From positions 25,112,987 to 25,176,986 of the forward strand of contig CP136063.1 of assembly GCA_032622095.1 (NCBI GenBank): a stretch of 64,000 nt of DNA, written 5' to 3'. Origin of the DNA: Siphonodentalium dalli. Its lineage: Eukaryota > Mollusca > Scaphopoda > Gadilida > Siphonodentaliidae. Every line of letters begins with the position of its first letter. Positions within the stretch are counted from its first letter, which is position 1. Position numbers and translations under genes: made by a program. The notes under the pieces were generated by a model. That model saw only the letters and a program-made list of their open reading frames with translations. It searched no databases and was not told the DNA's origin. Positions 42,522 to 55,497 of this stretch are shown one piece after another.

Positions 42522-45515
42522 TAACCTGCGCCAAAGGATTTAGTGATGCAAAGAGTAAAATACAAGATGGCTGCTGGCGGCCATGTTTTTTGGCCAATTG
42601 ACCCCAAAAGGATTCGTTCCCATCTACTTGTCATTGTTAACATCCATGACAAATTTTATGAAGATCTGACCAAAGCTACGACCTACAAACTTCATGATGA
42701 TCAGACGAACAGTACGACCTGTAGACCGCGCCAATGGATTGAATTTTGAAATCCAAAATGGCCCGCGCGAAAGGATTTAGTCATGCAAAGAGTAAAATCC
42801 AAGATGGCTGCTGGTGGCCATGTTTTTGGACAGAATTACCCCAAAACGACTCGTTCCCATCTACATGTCATTGTTATCATCCATGACAAATTTCATGACC
42901 ATCTGACCAAAGCTACGACCTGTAGCCCGCACCAAAGGATTTAGTCATACAAAGAGTAAAATCCAAGATAGCTACTGGCGGCCATGTTTTTTGGCCGAAC
43001 GACCCCAAAATCACTCGTTCCCATCTACATGTCATTATTAACATCCATGACAAATTTCATAAAGATTAGACCAAGGTACAACCTGTAGCCCGCGCAAAAG
43101 GATGTAGTCATGCAAAGAGTAAAATCCAAGATGGCTGCTGGCGGCCATGTTTTTTGGCCGAACGACTCCAAAATCACTCGTTCCCATCTACATGTCAGTG
43201 TTAACATCCATGACAAATTTCATGAACTTCCGACCAACGCAACGGCCTGTAGCCCGATCCAAAGGATTTAGTCATGCAAAGAGTAAAATCCAAGATGGCT
43301 GCTGGCAGCCATGTTTTTTGGCCGAACGACCCCAAAATCACTCATTCCCATCTATATGTCATTATTAACATCCATGACAAATTGCATGATGATCAGACGA
43401 ACAGTACGAGCTGAAGCCCGCGCCAATGGATTGAATCTTGAAATCCAAGATGGCTGCCAGCGGCCATGTTTTTTGGCCGAATGATCCCAAAATGACTCGT
43501 TCCCATCTACATGTCAATATTAACATCCATGACAAATTTCATGATCTTCCGATAAAAGCTACGACCTGTAGCCAGCGCCAAAGGATTTAGTCATGCAAAG
43601 AGTAAAATCCAAGATGGCTGCTGGCAGCCATGTTTTTCGGCCGAACGACCCCAAAATCACTCGTTCCCATCAACATGTCATTGTTAACATCCATGACAAA
43701 TTTCATGATCTTCCGATAAAAGCTACGACCTGTAGCCCACGCCAAAGGATTTAGTCATGCAAAGAGTAAAATCGAAGATGGCTGCTGGCGGCCATGTTTT
43801 TTGGCCGACCGACCCCAAAAAATGACTCGTTCCCATCTACATGTCAATATTAACATTGATGACAAATTTCATAAAGATTAGACCAAGGTACGACCTGTAG
43901 CCCGCGCCAAAGGATTTAGTCATGCAAAGAGTAAAATCCAAGATGGCTGCTGGCAGCCATGTTTTTCGTCCGAACGACCCCAAAATGACTCGTTCCCATC
44001 TACATGTGATTGTTAACATCCATGACAAATATCATGATCTTAAGATAAAATCTACGACCTGTAGCCCGCGCCAAAGGATTTAGTCATGCAAAGAGTAAAA
44101 TCGAAGATGGCTGCTGACGGCCATGTTTTTTGGCCGAACGACCCCAAAAAATGACTCGTTCCCATCTACATGTCAATATTAACATCCATGACAAATTTCA
44201 TGATGATCAGACGAACAGTACGACCAGTAGCCCGCGCCAATGGATTGAATTTTGAAATCTAAGATGGCCGCCAGCAGCCATGTTTTTTGGCCGAATGACC
44301 CCACAATGATTCGTTCCCATCTACATGTCAATGTCAACATTCATGACAAATTTCATAAAGATTAGACCAAAGGTACAACCTGTAGCCCGCGCCAAAGGAT
44401 TTAGTCATGCAAAGAGTAAAATCCAAGATGGCTGCTGGCGGCCATGTTTTTCGGCCAAACGACCCCAAAATGACTCGTTCCCATCTACATGTCATTGTTA
44501 ACATCCATGACAAATTTCATGATCTTCCGATCAAAGCTACGACCTGTAGCCCGCGCCAAAGGATTTAGTCATGCAAAGAGTAAAATCCAAGATGGCTGAT
44601 GGCGGCCATGTTTTTTGACCGAACGACCCCAAAATGACTCGTTCCCATCTACATGTCAATATTAACATCCATGACAAATTTCATGATGATCAGACGAACA
44701 GTACGAGCTGTAGCCCGCGTCAATGGATTGAATTTTGAAATCTAAGATGGCCGCCAGCAGCCATGTTATTTTGGCCGAATGACCCCACAATGATGCGTTC
44801 CCATCTACATGTCAATGTCAACATTCATGACAAATTTCATAAAGATTAGACCAAAGGTACAACCTGTAGCCCGCGCCAAAGGATTTAGTCATGCAAAGAG
44901 TAAAATCCAAGATGGCTGCTGGCGGCCATATTTTTTGGCCGAACGACCCCAAAATCACTCGTTCCCATCTACATGTCATTGTTAACATCCATGACAAATT
45001 TCATGATCTTCCGATCAAAGCTACGACCTGTAGCCGGCGCCAAAGGATTTAGTCATGCAAAGAGTAAAATCGAAGATGGCTGATGGCGGCCATGTTTTTG
45101 GCTGAACGACCCCAAAATGACTCGTTCCCATCTACATATCAATATTAACATCCATGACAAATTTCATGATGATCAGACGGAACAGTACGACCTGTAGCCC
45201 GCGCCAATGGATTGAATTTTGAAATCTAAGATGGCCGCCAGCAGCCATGTTTTTTGGCCGAATGACCCCACACTGATTCGTTCCCATCTACATGTCAATG
45301 TCAACAATCATGACAAATTTCATAAAGATTAGACCAAAGGTACAACCTGTAGCCCGCGCCAAAGGATTTAGTCATGCAAAGAGTAAAATCCAAGATGGCT
45401 GCTGGCGGCCATGTTTTTTGGCCGAACGACTCCAAAATCACTCGTTCCCATCTACATGTCAATGTTAACATCCATGACAAATTTCATAAACTTCCGACCA
45501 ACGCAACGACCTGTA
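42522..45515 (+). repeat. ~162-bp satellite array, about 18-19 units, AAB pattern
   Basis: Type A units carry GTCATGCAAAGAGTAAAATC; type B units carry GGATTGAATTTTGAAATC at the same place. Both continue AAGATGGCTGCTGGCGGCCA, TTTTTTGGCCGAACGACC, CGTTCCCATCTACATGTCA, ACATCCATGACAAATTTCAT and CTACGACCTGTAGCCCGCGC. From about 44407 the order A-A-B recurs with a ~483-bp period (44407, 44890, 45374), a small higher-order repeat. No protein is implied; open frames across it are chance. Confidence 0.9.
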
Positions 45516-47099
45516 TAGTAGAGGCTCTTATGTACTCCCGTGTGCACTTTGTGAAGAAATATAGCGACTATGCCAATGACGTTGCTTGATATCTCAGGCA
45601 CCTGAAAACAAATGTTAGACACCTTGGGGTCGCCAATGGGTGGATTTATGACGTCATCAAGATGGCCGCCATACACAATTTCACAGTATGCACTGAGTCA
45701 GTTTGATTAATATCTACTTGTATATTTATTATCGAAATTTGATTATCTCACCACTGACGTGAACTAATACCCCATACTTCCATTTGACAGAAAAAGTGGC
45801 CACCATAAACCAAGATGGCCGCCAAAATGGCGACCGAAATTCGGAAAATTGATGATTTTTCACACTTTCCTCTTGAATCATTAACCGATGTTTGAAATTT
45901 GTAACGAATAAAGACCTAAATTTAAATAAATTCTAGTATCCAACCATTTCTACAACATAATATGTCATATTTCGGATCTCATTCCTGCCAGCTATCTTTA
46001 AAATATGAATTCAAATATGTGCTATGAAAGTTAACCAAAATTCAATTATGTGATTCTAGCCAAGAGTTGAACAGAAAATAACTGAATTTGATGAAGATAA
46101 TGTAAAAAATGTTTTAAATATGTGAATTGCCATATAGTTACACTGAAAATAGTGCATTTTCGTTTAAGATGGCTGCCAAAATGGAGAAATCACCAAAATC
46201 TGTCCAATTTTTATTGATATCACTCATGTGTTGGGAAAAGTAAATATATGTGAATATGTGCTACTTTTTCGCGGACATCCATCGACTTATGGAATGATTT
46301 GTAAATTTGGTAAACCATATAGCTGCTTATACCCGAGAATTCAACAGAATTATACCACGGAAATTAAGTCAAATCATCTTCATGGCAGCCACACAAAATT
46401 GCAGAATGGGCACTGAGTGAGGAAGAAAATTTAACATGAAAAATGTATCTACGGCAATGATAAAATTGCACCAAGCTTCCTTTTGAAAGAACAAAAAACC
46501 AAGATGGCTGTCAAAATGGCGACCGAAATATAGAAATGTGTTGAATTGTTACACATGCCCCTTACATCATTTTCGGTTAATTGTAAACTGTGGCGAGTAG
46601 GACTTGTCTTTGTTTTTATCATTCATGACACCAAGTACTTTGGAAAACATATTATGCTGTAATTTGTGGCTAATTGTTGTCCATACTCCGAAAAATGCAA
46701 ATTAAATAATGCGCTATGTAATTTCACAAATAAACTTGCTTCTCGATGTTCTAGATTAACATTGGACAGAAATAGGCATAACAAAATAAACAAAAGTGTA
46801 CACAGTTTTAAATATCGTTAGTGTCATTCAATTACACTCGACATTGATCTATTTGACCCAAGATGGTCGCCAGAATGGCCGCGAAAACTCACAGTTATAA
46901 AATGTGACAAATGTTTATATTTTCAAACGGCATTTAGCAAAGGAGTTGGACATATTCGCCCAATCTAAATTAGATACTATCATGTTAAGGTATATTGTGA
47001 CCATGTTTGACCAAACATAGTTTGTTTATAATCGAGAATATATCAGAATGGACTCTTAGAAACCTAACATGAAATTGCCCAATATAATTTAAACGATCC

Positions 47100-48063
47100 T
47101 GTCCGTTTCCTGGGAAGGAAGTCAAACCGGATATGTGCTGACTGTATCATTATAAGAGCATAACGAGTACTCGGACGCAAAAGAAAAATCCCTGCAGTCA
47201 TAATACAGACGACAGAAATCAAACTTTATTGCTCTATTATTTCGTTTGGGGCAGATCTACTTTATTCGTTGCCTATTCTTGGTGAATTGTTGACCACGTT
47301 GATTTCGCCCGGACACAAAAATTTAGAAGATTCGGGAAAAATATAACACCTTGACTTCATCGTAGTTGCATTGCTATCATACTGCCACCGGGAAATATAA
47401 TTGCTCAACTTAGAAATACACAGGCATTACATGTTAGTGCAAACATTATTTCGTATCTAATTATGAAACAGTTGTGTCTAATAAGATACAATAAGGGGAG
47501 ATTGCATTGTTCAGTTTCTTGTTTTTGGCATATATGTGTTTCATCACCCGAAATTCGTTTGAATAGTTGAGACATTGTCACACTTCTCAAGACGTGAGGC
47601 AGCACATGTACCACTCTTGTTACTTCGTCCAATAGATGGTCACATTGATGGTAGTCTATCTACAACCAACTCACCCCAGCAACTACAGTTGAATTACAAA
47701 GTCATCTCGCTAGCTAACAGAGCTCACCACAAAACTCTCCGACTGCACATCAGAGACTCAATATAGAATGTTTTCTTCGGTTGTGGAATGGAGAGTCCAT
47801 AATACAGATTTAATCAATAAATGTCAATACGGCCGCTGACCTCATAGCAGATACATTGCATATTCACTTCGATGTAGTCTAACAGAATTGTGCACATAAC
47901 GGAGTTAATGCTTGTCAGTTTACTTTAGCATATGTCAAAACATCAGTATCGGGCAAAAATAGCCTAAGGTTTGTCATTCTCCTTGTCGAGTCCAGCAAGT
48001 GACAATAACGGCTCCTCAACTTCTTCCTGGTTGTCAACGAAATAAAAGGTCAGCAGACCACAG
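47100..48063. other. interior of the 6.4-kb element, left
   Basis: AT-rich and non-coding. The inverted-arm similarity is no longer obvious by eye. No protein domain is recognised. Confidence 0.35.
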
Positions 48064-48932
48064 TGTCCCCCGACAACATGGCAAGTCGATGCCGCTTTGT
48101 TAAAGAAATATAAAACAAATGTTGAAATTTTCTAAGTCGAAAAGGGTTAATAACTCCATAAAAAAATATTAGCTATATAGATGTTGCAAATCACCAACAT
48201 GTTAGGAACAATATCCCAGAGTTTCAAATCTCTACATTTAAAACTGTAGGAGAAGTTGATTACACCATGAAGGTACCCAATCTCATCCAAAAGGCAAAAA
48301 TGTTCCAAATTTTCTAAGTCGAAAACCCCCCAAAAATATGGAAAACATGATATTTTTTATTAGCTATATAGATGTTGCAAATCACCAACATGTTAGGAAC
48401 AATATCCCAGAGTTTCAAATCTCTACATTTAAAACTGTAGGAGGAGTTGATTACACCATGAAGGTACCCAATCTCATCCAAAAGGCAAAAATGTTCCAAA
48501 TTTTCTAAGTCGAAAACCCCCCAAAAATATGGAAAAAATGATATTTTTTATTAGCTATATAGATGTTGCAAATCACCAACATGTTAGGAACAATATCCCA
48601 GAGTTTCAAATCTCTACATTTAAAACTGTAGGAGGAGTTGATTACACCATGAAGGTACCCAATCTCATCCAAAAGGCAAAAATGTTCCAAATTTTCTAAG
48701 TCGAAAACCCCCCAAAAATATGGAAAAAATGATATTTTTGATTAGCTATATAGATGTTGCAAATCACCAACATGTTAGGAACAATATCCCAGAGTTTCAA
48801 ATCTCTACGTTTAAAACTGTAGGAGGAGTTGATTACACCATGAAGGTACCCGATCTCGGACGCACGGACGCACGGACGGACGGACGGACGAGGGTCATTT
48901 CTATAGTTCTCCGACGGAAACGTCGGGGGACA
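48064..48932 (+). mobile_element. pearl/Helentron-like element D
   Basis: The 5' end is TGTCCCCCGAC. The 3' end is the hairpin TCTCCGACG-gaaa-CGTCGGGGGACA (48909-48932), after a CGGACGCACGGACGGACGG microsatellite (48856-48888). The core is a 191-bp tandem repeat. The end rule matches elements A-C. It lies in the interior of the 6.4-kb inverted-repeat element. Confidence 0.75.
48127..48855 (+). repeat. 191-bp tandem repeat, about four copies
   Basis: Units run ATTTTCTAAGTCGAAAACCC...TTAGCTATATAGATGTTGCA...GAAGGTACCCAATCTCATCC. Copies are nearly identical with a 191-bp period. The first lacks part of the A/T linker and the last ends at the microsatellite. The 61-codon minus-strand frames repeated here are products of the repeat. 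Confidence 0.95.
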
Positions 48933-50600
48933 AAAATATCGTGAAATCAAAATGCCCATGCCTAGTGCCTGGATATTTAGTGATGAAATACCTCATCGAA
49001 ACACCAGAAGCTCATCTTTGGTCCATGCCATATGATGGTGCATCGAAGTAATGAATACAGTGATGGGTCATCGAGATCATTTAATGGAACGTTTATTAAG
49101 ATGTCTTGCAAAACTTCCACATGGGGACATTCATTAGCATTATACATCAACCGTTAGTTCACAGAAATTAAAGATCTTCGAATCACAGAAACCCCGCAAT
49201 CTCGAACGAAATCCTTTAATTGTCCATCGAACAAATGTAGTTTCTAGAATTTGCTGGCAAACCGTACAACCATAATAGTCGGATCCACAAGTAGGCCAAT
49301 AACAAGCTTGGAATATAGATACTTCGCAAAAGTTGGAAGTAATAGATAACAATGTTATGCTTGAATTGAGAGAATATTGTGGATTGTTAACTATTTGAAG
49401 AGTCCATAACTGAAATTTACTTCAACTATTGCTCAGGAAGGTATAATATTACAACGTTTAACGACCTGAGTTTTCTGCAGACCTGATTTCATTGTAGTGG
49501 GATATCAAATGTTCCTGTATAAAACATCTGGAAAGAATACTACAAACTTTCCACCCAATAATAATGTACCTCAACATCTCGGTGAGTTGAATTGCCTCTA
49601 CAGCCAAGTCGAACTGTGCATTGGTACGAGAGAGAAATTATTATCAATTTTATCTGGAACATGCCGATACAATTACAGAAATGCAGGCATTTAAAGAAAA
49701 TTTGGTGTGAATATGTTTCTTGTATGACATTTTGATGAGACCGCATAACGCAAGCATGAAAGAACTTCGATAACACATGTGACAAATATGACATAAGTGC
49801 ATAAGTTCTGCACACGAAGATGGGGATCATACACGGAACGAACTTGCAGTATATGCGATGTCCAGAAAACTATCTATGTGGAACTCAAATACACATGTAT
49901 ACCAATTGAACTTATTATATGAGGCTATCTTCCTATCCTAGCTCGATCAAAATCAGCCACGCTTTCACAAATCTTGGGTGTGGAGTCAGTGAGTTGACCT
50001 ATGAGCTGTCCAGAGCTCCACAGCAGTTTCTGTTTTGGTACGAACCTGAACATTTATCTCTAGTCGCTATATATCGCATGTAATATGCAGAGGTCTGGTA
50101 GAAATCCGCCAATGCGATTCTTCTTCGCAGAAGACACATATAGCTCACATCTGAACGCTCTCGTTTGGTAGTCTGCGACAGAGCAATTACTGTCATATAA
50201 TCCCCTGATGCACACACAATATGAACTAGATGTTATTCAAGGACGAGCAATTGTAAATTTTCTCAGTTTCACAAAAGTATACCCTGTGTTTTCGTACATG
50301 TATATTAATAAGAACGAATCACACAAATATTAGCTCCTATTCTTATATTTGGACTTAGTATACACTAGTTATTAAGCTTGTTAACATATATATATATATA
50401 TCCTTTACATGATACATCCGATGTCCATGTGGTGATGGATGTAATCAGCATATATTCAGATTTGGATATTTTCAAATAGGTCAGCATCAGATGAATTTAT
50501 CTACTTTTCATGGTTTCTGTTTCCATTCTCATGAAATCTCGGATATAAGCAGCTACTGTTCGCAAAAGATTCATATTGTATCAGATTGTATCAGCATTCC
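48933..50600. other. interior of the 6.4-kb element, right
   Basis: No gene is recognised. There is a short (TA)n tract at about 50388. Similarity to the left arm in inverted orientation becomes visible again beyond about 50.7 kb. Confidence 0.35.
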
Positions 50601-51949
50601 TGGCACTTTTGTCAAGAGGGGAACAAATGTGTTTACCAGTAGTCACTGAAACCCACATTAGGAGCGTTATCAATGAAAACTATCAAATTTGGATGATTTC
50701 TCCATTGTGGTAACCATCTGAGTCACCATCCTGAATTTAGATTCATATGGATAATAATATGTTAATCTAACATATCATGGTTGTCGAATGATTAGATAGT
50801 ATAATTCATTCAAAATAAGGTTGCTAGTAGCCACCGATTTCAAACCGCTGTGAACAATTTAAGAGGCGAGTGTGAAAAATCATCAATTTTTAGAATTTCG
50901 GTCGCCGTTTTGGGAGCCATCTTGGATTTTGAGGTCCAAATTGCACCGCCAAGAGGAAGTGTGATCCAATGGTATTATTGGTCGCGAAACATAATCATTT
51001 CACTATCTAAATTTTCCTGCCAGACTCAATGCCAACTCTGAAATTGTTCATGGTTGCCGTTTTGATGATTTCATCTCATTTTCGTCGTTTCATTCTCTAG
51101 AATTCTTCAGTATAAACAGCCCTTGTTCACAAACTATTCATATTGTTTCATATCTCCATGTTATTACACCAACACGGGGCAAATATATTCACCTATATTC
51201 ACTAAATCGCACATTAGGAGTGATATCAAAGAAAATTTGACAAATGTTAGTGATTTATCAATTTTGGCAACCGTTTTGGTCGCCATCTTGAATAAAGATG
51301 CACTTTTTTGGTTGTAATTATATGGCAATCTATATGTTTAAACCTGTTGCAAATGTTTGTCATCAAATTCAGCTATTTTCTGGCTAACACTTGGCTTGAA
51401 TTACAAAATCGATATTTGGTAAAATTTCATAGCATATTTATGAATTCTCATTTTGACGACATTTTGTAGGAATAAGACCCAAAGTATGACAAATTATCAT
51501 GTTCAAATGGTTAGGTATTCAAATGTATTTAAAATTAAGTTGCTATTACCCACCGATTTCAAACAACCGTGAATGTTTTAAGAGACATGTGTGAAAATTC
51601 ATCATTTTCCCGAACTTCGGTCGCCAGTTTGGCGGCCATCTTGGTTAAATGTGGTCAATTTTTCTATCAAAGTGAAGCCTGTTATCATAGTATCACAACA
51701 GTAGAGAAATATTATATTTCCTACCATACATTCACTACTAGCTATTAATCAAACTGATTCAGTGCCTACTCTGAAATGTTGGATGGCGGCCATCTTGATG
51801 ACGTCATAAATCCACCCAGTCGCGACCCCCAGGTGTCTAACATTTGTTTTCTGGTGCCCCAGATATCAAGCAACATCATGAGCATAGTGGCTATATTTCT
51901 TCACAAAATGCACACGGGAGCCAAAAAATGGACATAAGAGCCTCTACTA

Positions 51950-52285
51950 GTAGCCCGCGCCAAAGGATTTAGTCATGCAAAGAGTAAAATCCAAGATGGC
52001 TGCTGGCAGCCATGTTTTTTGGCCGAACGACCCCAAAATCGCATCTACATGTCATTATTAACATCCATGACAAATTTTATGATGATCAGACGAACAGTAC
52101 GACCTGTAGCCCGCGCCAATGGATTGAATCTTGAAATCCAAGATGGCTGCCAGCGGCCATGTTTTTTGGCCGTATGACCCCAAAATGACTCGTTCCCATC
52201 TACATGTCAATGTCAACATTCATGACAAATTTCATAAAAATCAGACCAAAGGTACGACCTGTAGCCCGCGCCAAAGGAAATTGTT
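51950..52285 (+). repeat. ~162-bp satellite, right remnant (units A and B)
   Basis: One A unit (about 51950-52105) and one B unit (about 52106-52265) are followed by a partial CCCGCGCCAAAGG. Together with the A unit before the insertion (45374) they complete an A-A-B trimer, which shows that the array existed before the 6.4-kb insertion. Confidence 0.9.
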
Positions 52286-52499
52286 GACGGACACACGCAC
52301 ACACGGACACACGGACGACGGACGCCAAACCATGGCAATAGCTCAAACTTACAAAAGTAAGTTGAGCTAAAAAGCGCAGACTGCGCAGTAAGCTTTTCTC
52401 GAACCAGTGCGCGGTAGATTCTACCACTCCAATAAAACGTTAAAATGGCCTTGCAAATTCCTAACTGAAGACCTTCTACTACTACATTTCATTAATGTT

Positions 52500-53790
52500 T
52501 TGGGACATGACAATCTGCGGGATGGGATGGGATATGGGACAAAACGGGAGTGACTAAAATGCAGAATGGGACGATGGGACGGGACGGTATGGGACGGTAT
52601 TGGGACGGTATGGGACGGTATTTGGGACGGTATTGGGACGGTATTAGAAAACCGGCTGTTTATCAATAATACAGCGTGTAGCGGCATCAAAATGGTTATA
52701 TATAGTCGGCATTAACATTGCGTACATGGAGCAACAATTTAATAGTCTCATTCGCCAACACAAAGCTCATATTATCGGCTAAAAATAGACACGACGGAAA
52801 TAGGCGATTACGGTCAAACGCAGAACGAAAATGTAAACACCAAATCACCCCATACATTCATATTTCCCTGTCCCACGGTGATATTTTTGCATAAAATGTT
52901 AGATTAACATCTTTTCGACATCACTGTAGCATTTTATTGACCATAATCAAGATGAAAACAACTTTTTTCGTCGATGGGACGGAAGCGAAATTGCAGAACG
53001 AAAATGTAAACAAACACCAAATCATCCCATGCATTCACATTTCCCCGTCCCGCGGCGATATTTTTACATCAAATGTTAGATTAACATCTTCTCGACATCA
53101 TTGTAGCATTTTAATGACCATAATCAAGATTAAAACATGTTTTTATTCGCTGATGGGACGGAACGGAAGCGGTATTAAAGCGCAGAACAACCGTAGGAAA
53201 TTGCAGAACGAAAATGTAAACAAACACCAAATCACCCCATGCATTCACATTTCACCATCCCGCGGCGATATTTTTACATAAAATGTTAGATTAATATCTT
53301 CTCGACATCATTGTAACATTTTATTGACCATAATCAAGATGAAAACATGTTTTTTTTCGCTGATGGGACGGATGAAAACAACTTTTTTCGTCGATGGGAC
53401 GGAAGCGAAATTGCAGAACGAAAATGTAAACAAACACCAAATCACCCCATGCATTAACATTTCCCCGTCCCGCGGCGATATTTTTACATAAAATGTTAGA
53501 TTAATATCTTCTCGACATCATTGTAACATTTTATTGACCATAATCAAGATGAAAACATGTTTTTTTTCGCTGATGGGACGGATGAAAACAACTTTTTTCG
53601 TCGATGGGACGGAAGCGAAATTGCAGAACGAAAATGTAAACAAACACCAAATCACCCCATGCATTAACATTTCCCCGTCCCGCGGCGATATTTTTACATA
53701 AAATGTTAGATTAATATCTTCTCGACATCATTGTAACATTTTATTGACCATAATCAAGATGAAAACATGTTTTTTTTCGCTGATGGGACG
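52500..53790. repeat. left edge of the large satellite: GGGACGG repeats and ~210-bp proto-units
   Basis: Short GGGACGGTATT repeats (52560-52645) lead into diverged units containing AAATTGCAGAACGAAAATG, CCCCATGCATTCACATTTCC and TTAGATTAACATCTTCTCG. From 53371 a 210-bp unit (GATGAAAACAACTTTTTTCG...) occurs twice at 53371 and 53581. These look like building blocks of the 375-bp unit. Confidence 0.85.
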
Positions 53791-55497
53791 GTATGAGATA
53801 GGATGGGACGGTATTAGAAAACGCAGAACAGCTAAGATAGACCCCTAAACTTGCTGTTTATCAATAATACAGCATGTAGCAGCACCAAAATGGCTCTATA
53901 TGGTCATCAGTGCAGCATTTTATTGGTGGTCCCATTTTATTGACCATAATCAAGATGAAAACATGTTTTTTTTCGCTGATGGGACGGAAGCGAAATTGCA
54001 GAACGAAAATGTAAACAAACACCAAATCACCCCATGCATTCACATTTCCCCGTCCCGCGGCGATATTTTTACATAAAATGTTAGATTAATATCTTCTCGA
54101 CATCATTGTAACATTTTATTGACCATTATCAAGATGAAAACATGTTTTTTTTCGCTGATGGGACGGTATTAGATAGGATGGGACGGTATTAGAAAACGCA
54201 GAACAGCTAAGATAGACCCCTAAACTTGCTGTTTATCAATAATACAGCATGTAGCAGCACCAAAATGGCTCTATATGGTCATCAGTGCAGCATTTTATTG
54301 GTGGTCCCATTTTATTGACCATAATCAAGATGAAAACATGTTTTTTTTCGCTGATGGGACGGAAGCGAAATTGCAGAACGAAAATGTAAACAAACACCAA
54401 ATCACCCCATGCATTCACATTTCCCCGTCCCGCGGCGATATTTTTACATAAAATGTTAGATTAATATCTTCTCGACATCATTGTAACATTTTATTGACCA
54501 TAATCAAGATGAAAACATGTTTTTTTTCGCTGATGGGACGGAAGCGAAATTGCAGAACGGGATGGGACGGTATTAGATAGGATGGGACGGTATTAGAAAA
54601 CGCAGAACAGCTAAGATAGACCCCTAAACTTGCTGTTTAGCAATAATACAGCATGTAGCAGCACCAAAATGGCTCTATATGGTCATCAGTGCAGCATTTT
54701 ATTGGTGGTCCCATTTTATTGACCATAATCAAGATGAAAACATGTTTTTTTTCGTTGATGGGACGGAAGCGAAATTGCAGAACGAAAATGTAAACAAACA
54801 CCAAATCACCCCATGCATTCACATTTCCCCGTCCCGCGGCGATATTTTTACATAAAATGTTAGATTAATATCTTCTCGACATCATTGTAACATTTTATTG
54901 ACCATAATCAAGATGAAAACATGTTTTTTTTCGCTGATGGGACGGTATTAGATAGGATGGGACGGTATTAGAAAACGCAGAACAGCTAAGATAGACCCCT
55001 AAACTTGCTGTTTATCAATAATACAGCATGTAGCAGCACCAAAATGGCTCTATATGGTCATCAGTGCAGCATTTTATTGGTGGTCCCATTTTATTGACCA
55101 TAATCAAGATGAAAACATGTTTTTTTTCGCTGATGGGACGGAAGCGAAATTGCAGAACGAAAATGTAAACAAACACCAAATCACCCCATGCATTCACATT
55201 TCCCCGTCCCGCGGCGATATTTTTACATAAAATGTTAGATTAATATCTTCTCGACATCATTGTAACATTTTATTGACCATAATCAAGATGAAAACATGTT
55301 TTTTTTCGCCGATGGGACGGTATGAGATAGGATGGGACGGTATTAGAAAACGCAGAACAGCTAAGATAGACCCCTAAACTTGCTGTTTATCAATAATACA
55401 GCATGTAGCAGCACCAAAATGGCTCTATATGGTCATCAGTGCAGCATTTTATTGGTGGTCCCATTTTTTTGACCATAATCAAGATGAAAACATGTTT

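Larger units (their letters stand above)
45516..51949. mobile_element. 6.4-kb long-inverted-repeat element inserted in the satellite
   Basis: The termini are TAGTAGAGGCTCTTATGT and its reverse complement. GTA flanks both sides (45513-45515, 51950-51952) as a 3-bp target duplication inside GACCT-GTA-GCCCGCGCC of the satellite. The inverted arms extend for at least several hundred bases, including GCTTGATATCTCAGGCACC, ACAAATGTTAGACACCT and GGATTTATGACGTCATCAAG, with substantial divergence further in. The arms contain many AAGATGGC(C/T)GCC words. No transposase frame is visible. The centre holds another small element (48064-48932). A 3-bp duplication is compatible with PIF/Harbinger-like insertion, but this is inference. 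Confidence 0.75.
42445..52369 (+). mobile_element. pearl/Helentron-like element C with ~162-bp satellite core
   Basis: The 5' end is TAGCTCAACTTAG (42445). The 3' end is the hairpin TAGCTCAAACTTAC-aaaa-GTAAGTTGAGCTA (52339-52369), preceded by an ACGGACAC/GGACG microsatellite (52284-52322). The core is the ~162-bp tandem array (42522-45515 and 51950-52285). A 6.4-kb insertion at 45516-51949 splits the core, so the native element would be about 3.5 kb. The end rule is the same as for elements A, B and D. It is non-coding. It is inserted in the inverted-repeat element at 40842-52490. Confidence 0.7.
40842..52490. mobile_element. outermost inverted-repeat element of a four-level nest
   Basis: The left end (40842-40970) reads TAGTAGTAGCAAGTCTTCAG, then AACGTTTTAAC, GGTAGAATCTACCGCGCACT and TTTCGAGAAAAGCTTACTGC. 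The right end (52376-52490) is the reverse complement with modest divergence. Without the inserted element at 42445-52369 it would be only about 1.7 kb long. It has no coding frame. A further inverted copy of the TTCGAGAAAAGCTT block sits at 42388-42424. No target duplication could be fixed. Confidence 0.6.

Noticed and set aside
48314-48959. A repeated 61-codon minus-strand frame (MEHFCLLDEIGYLHG...)
   Set aside because: Product of the 191-bp tandem repeat in element D; no domain or independent support.
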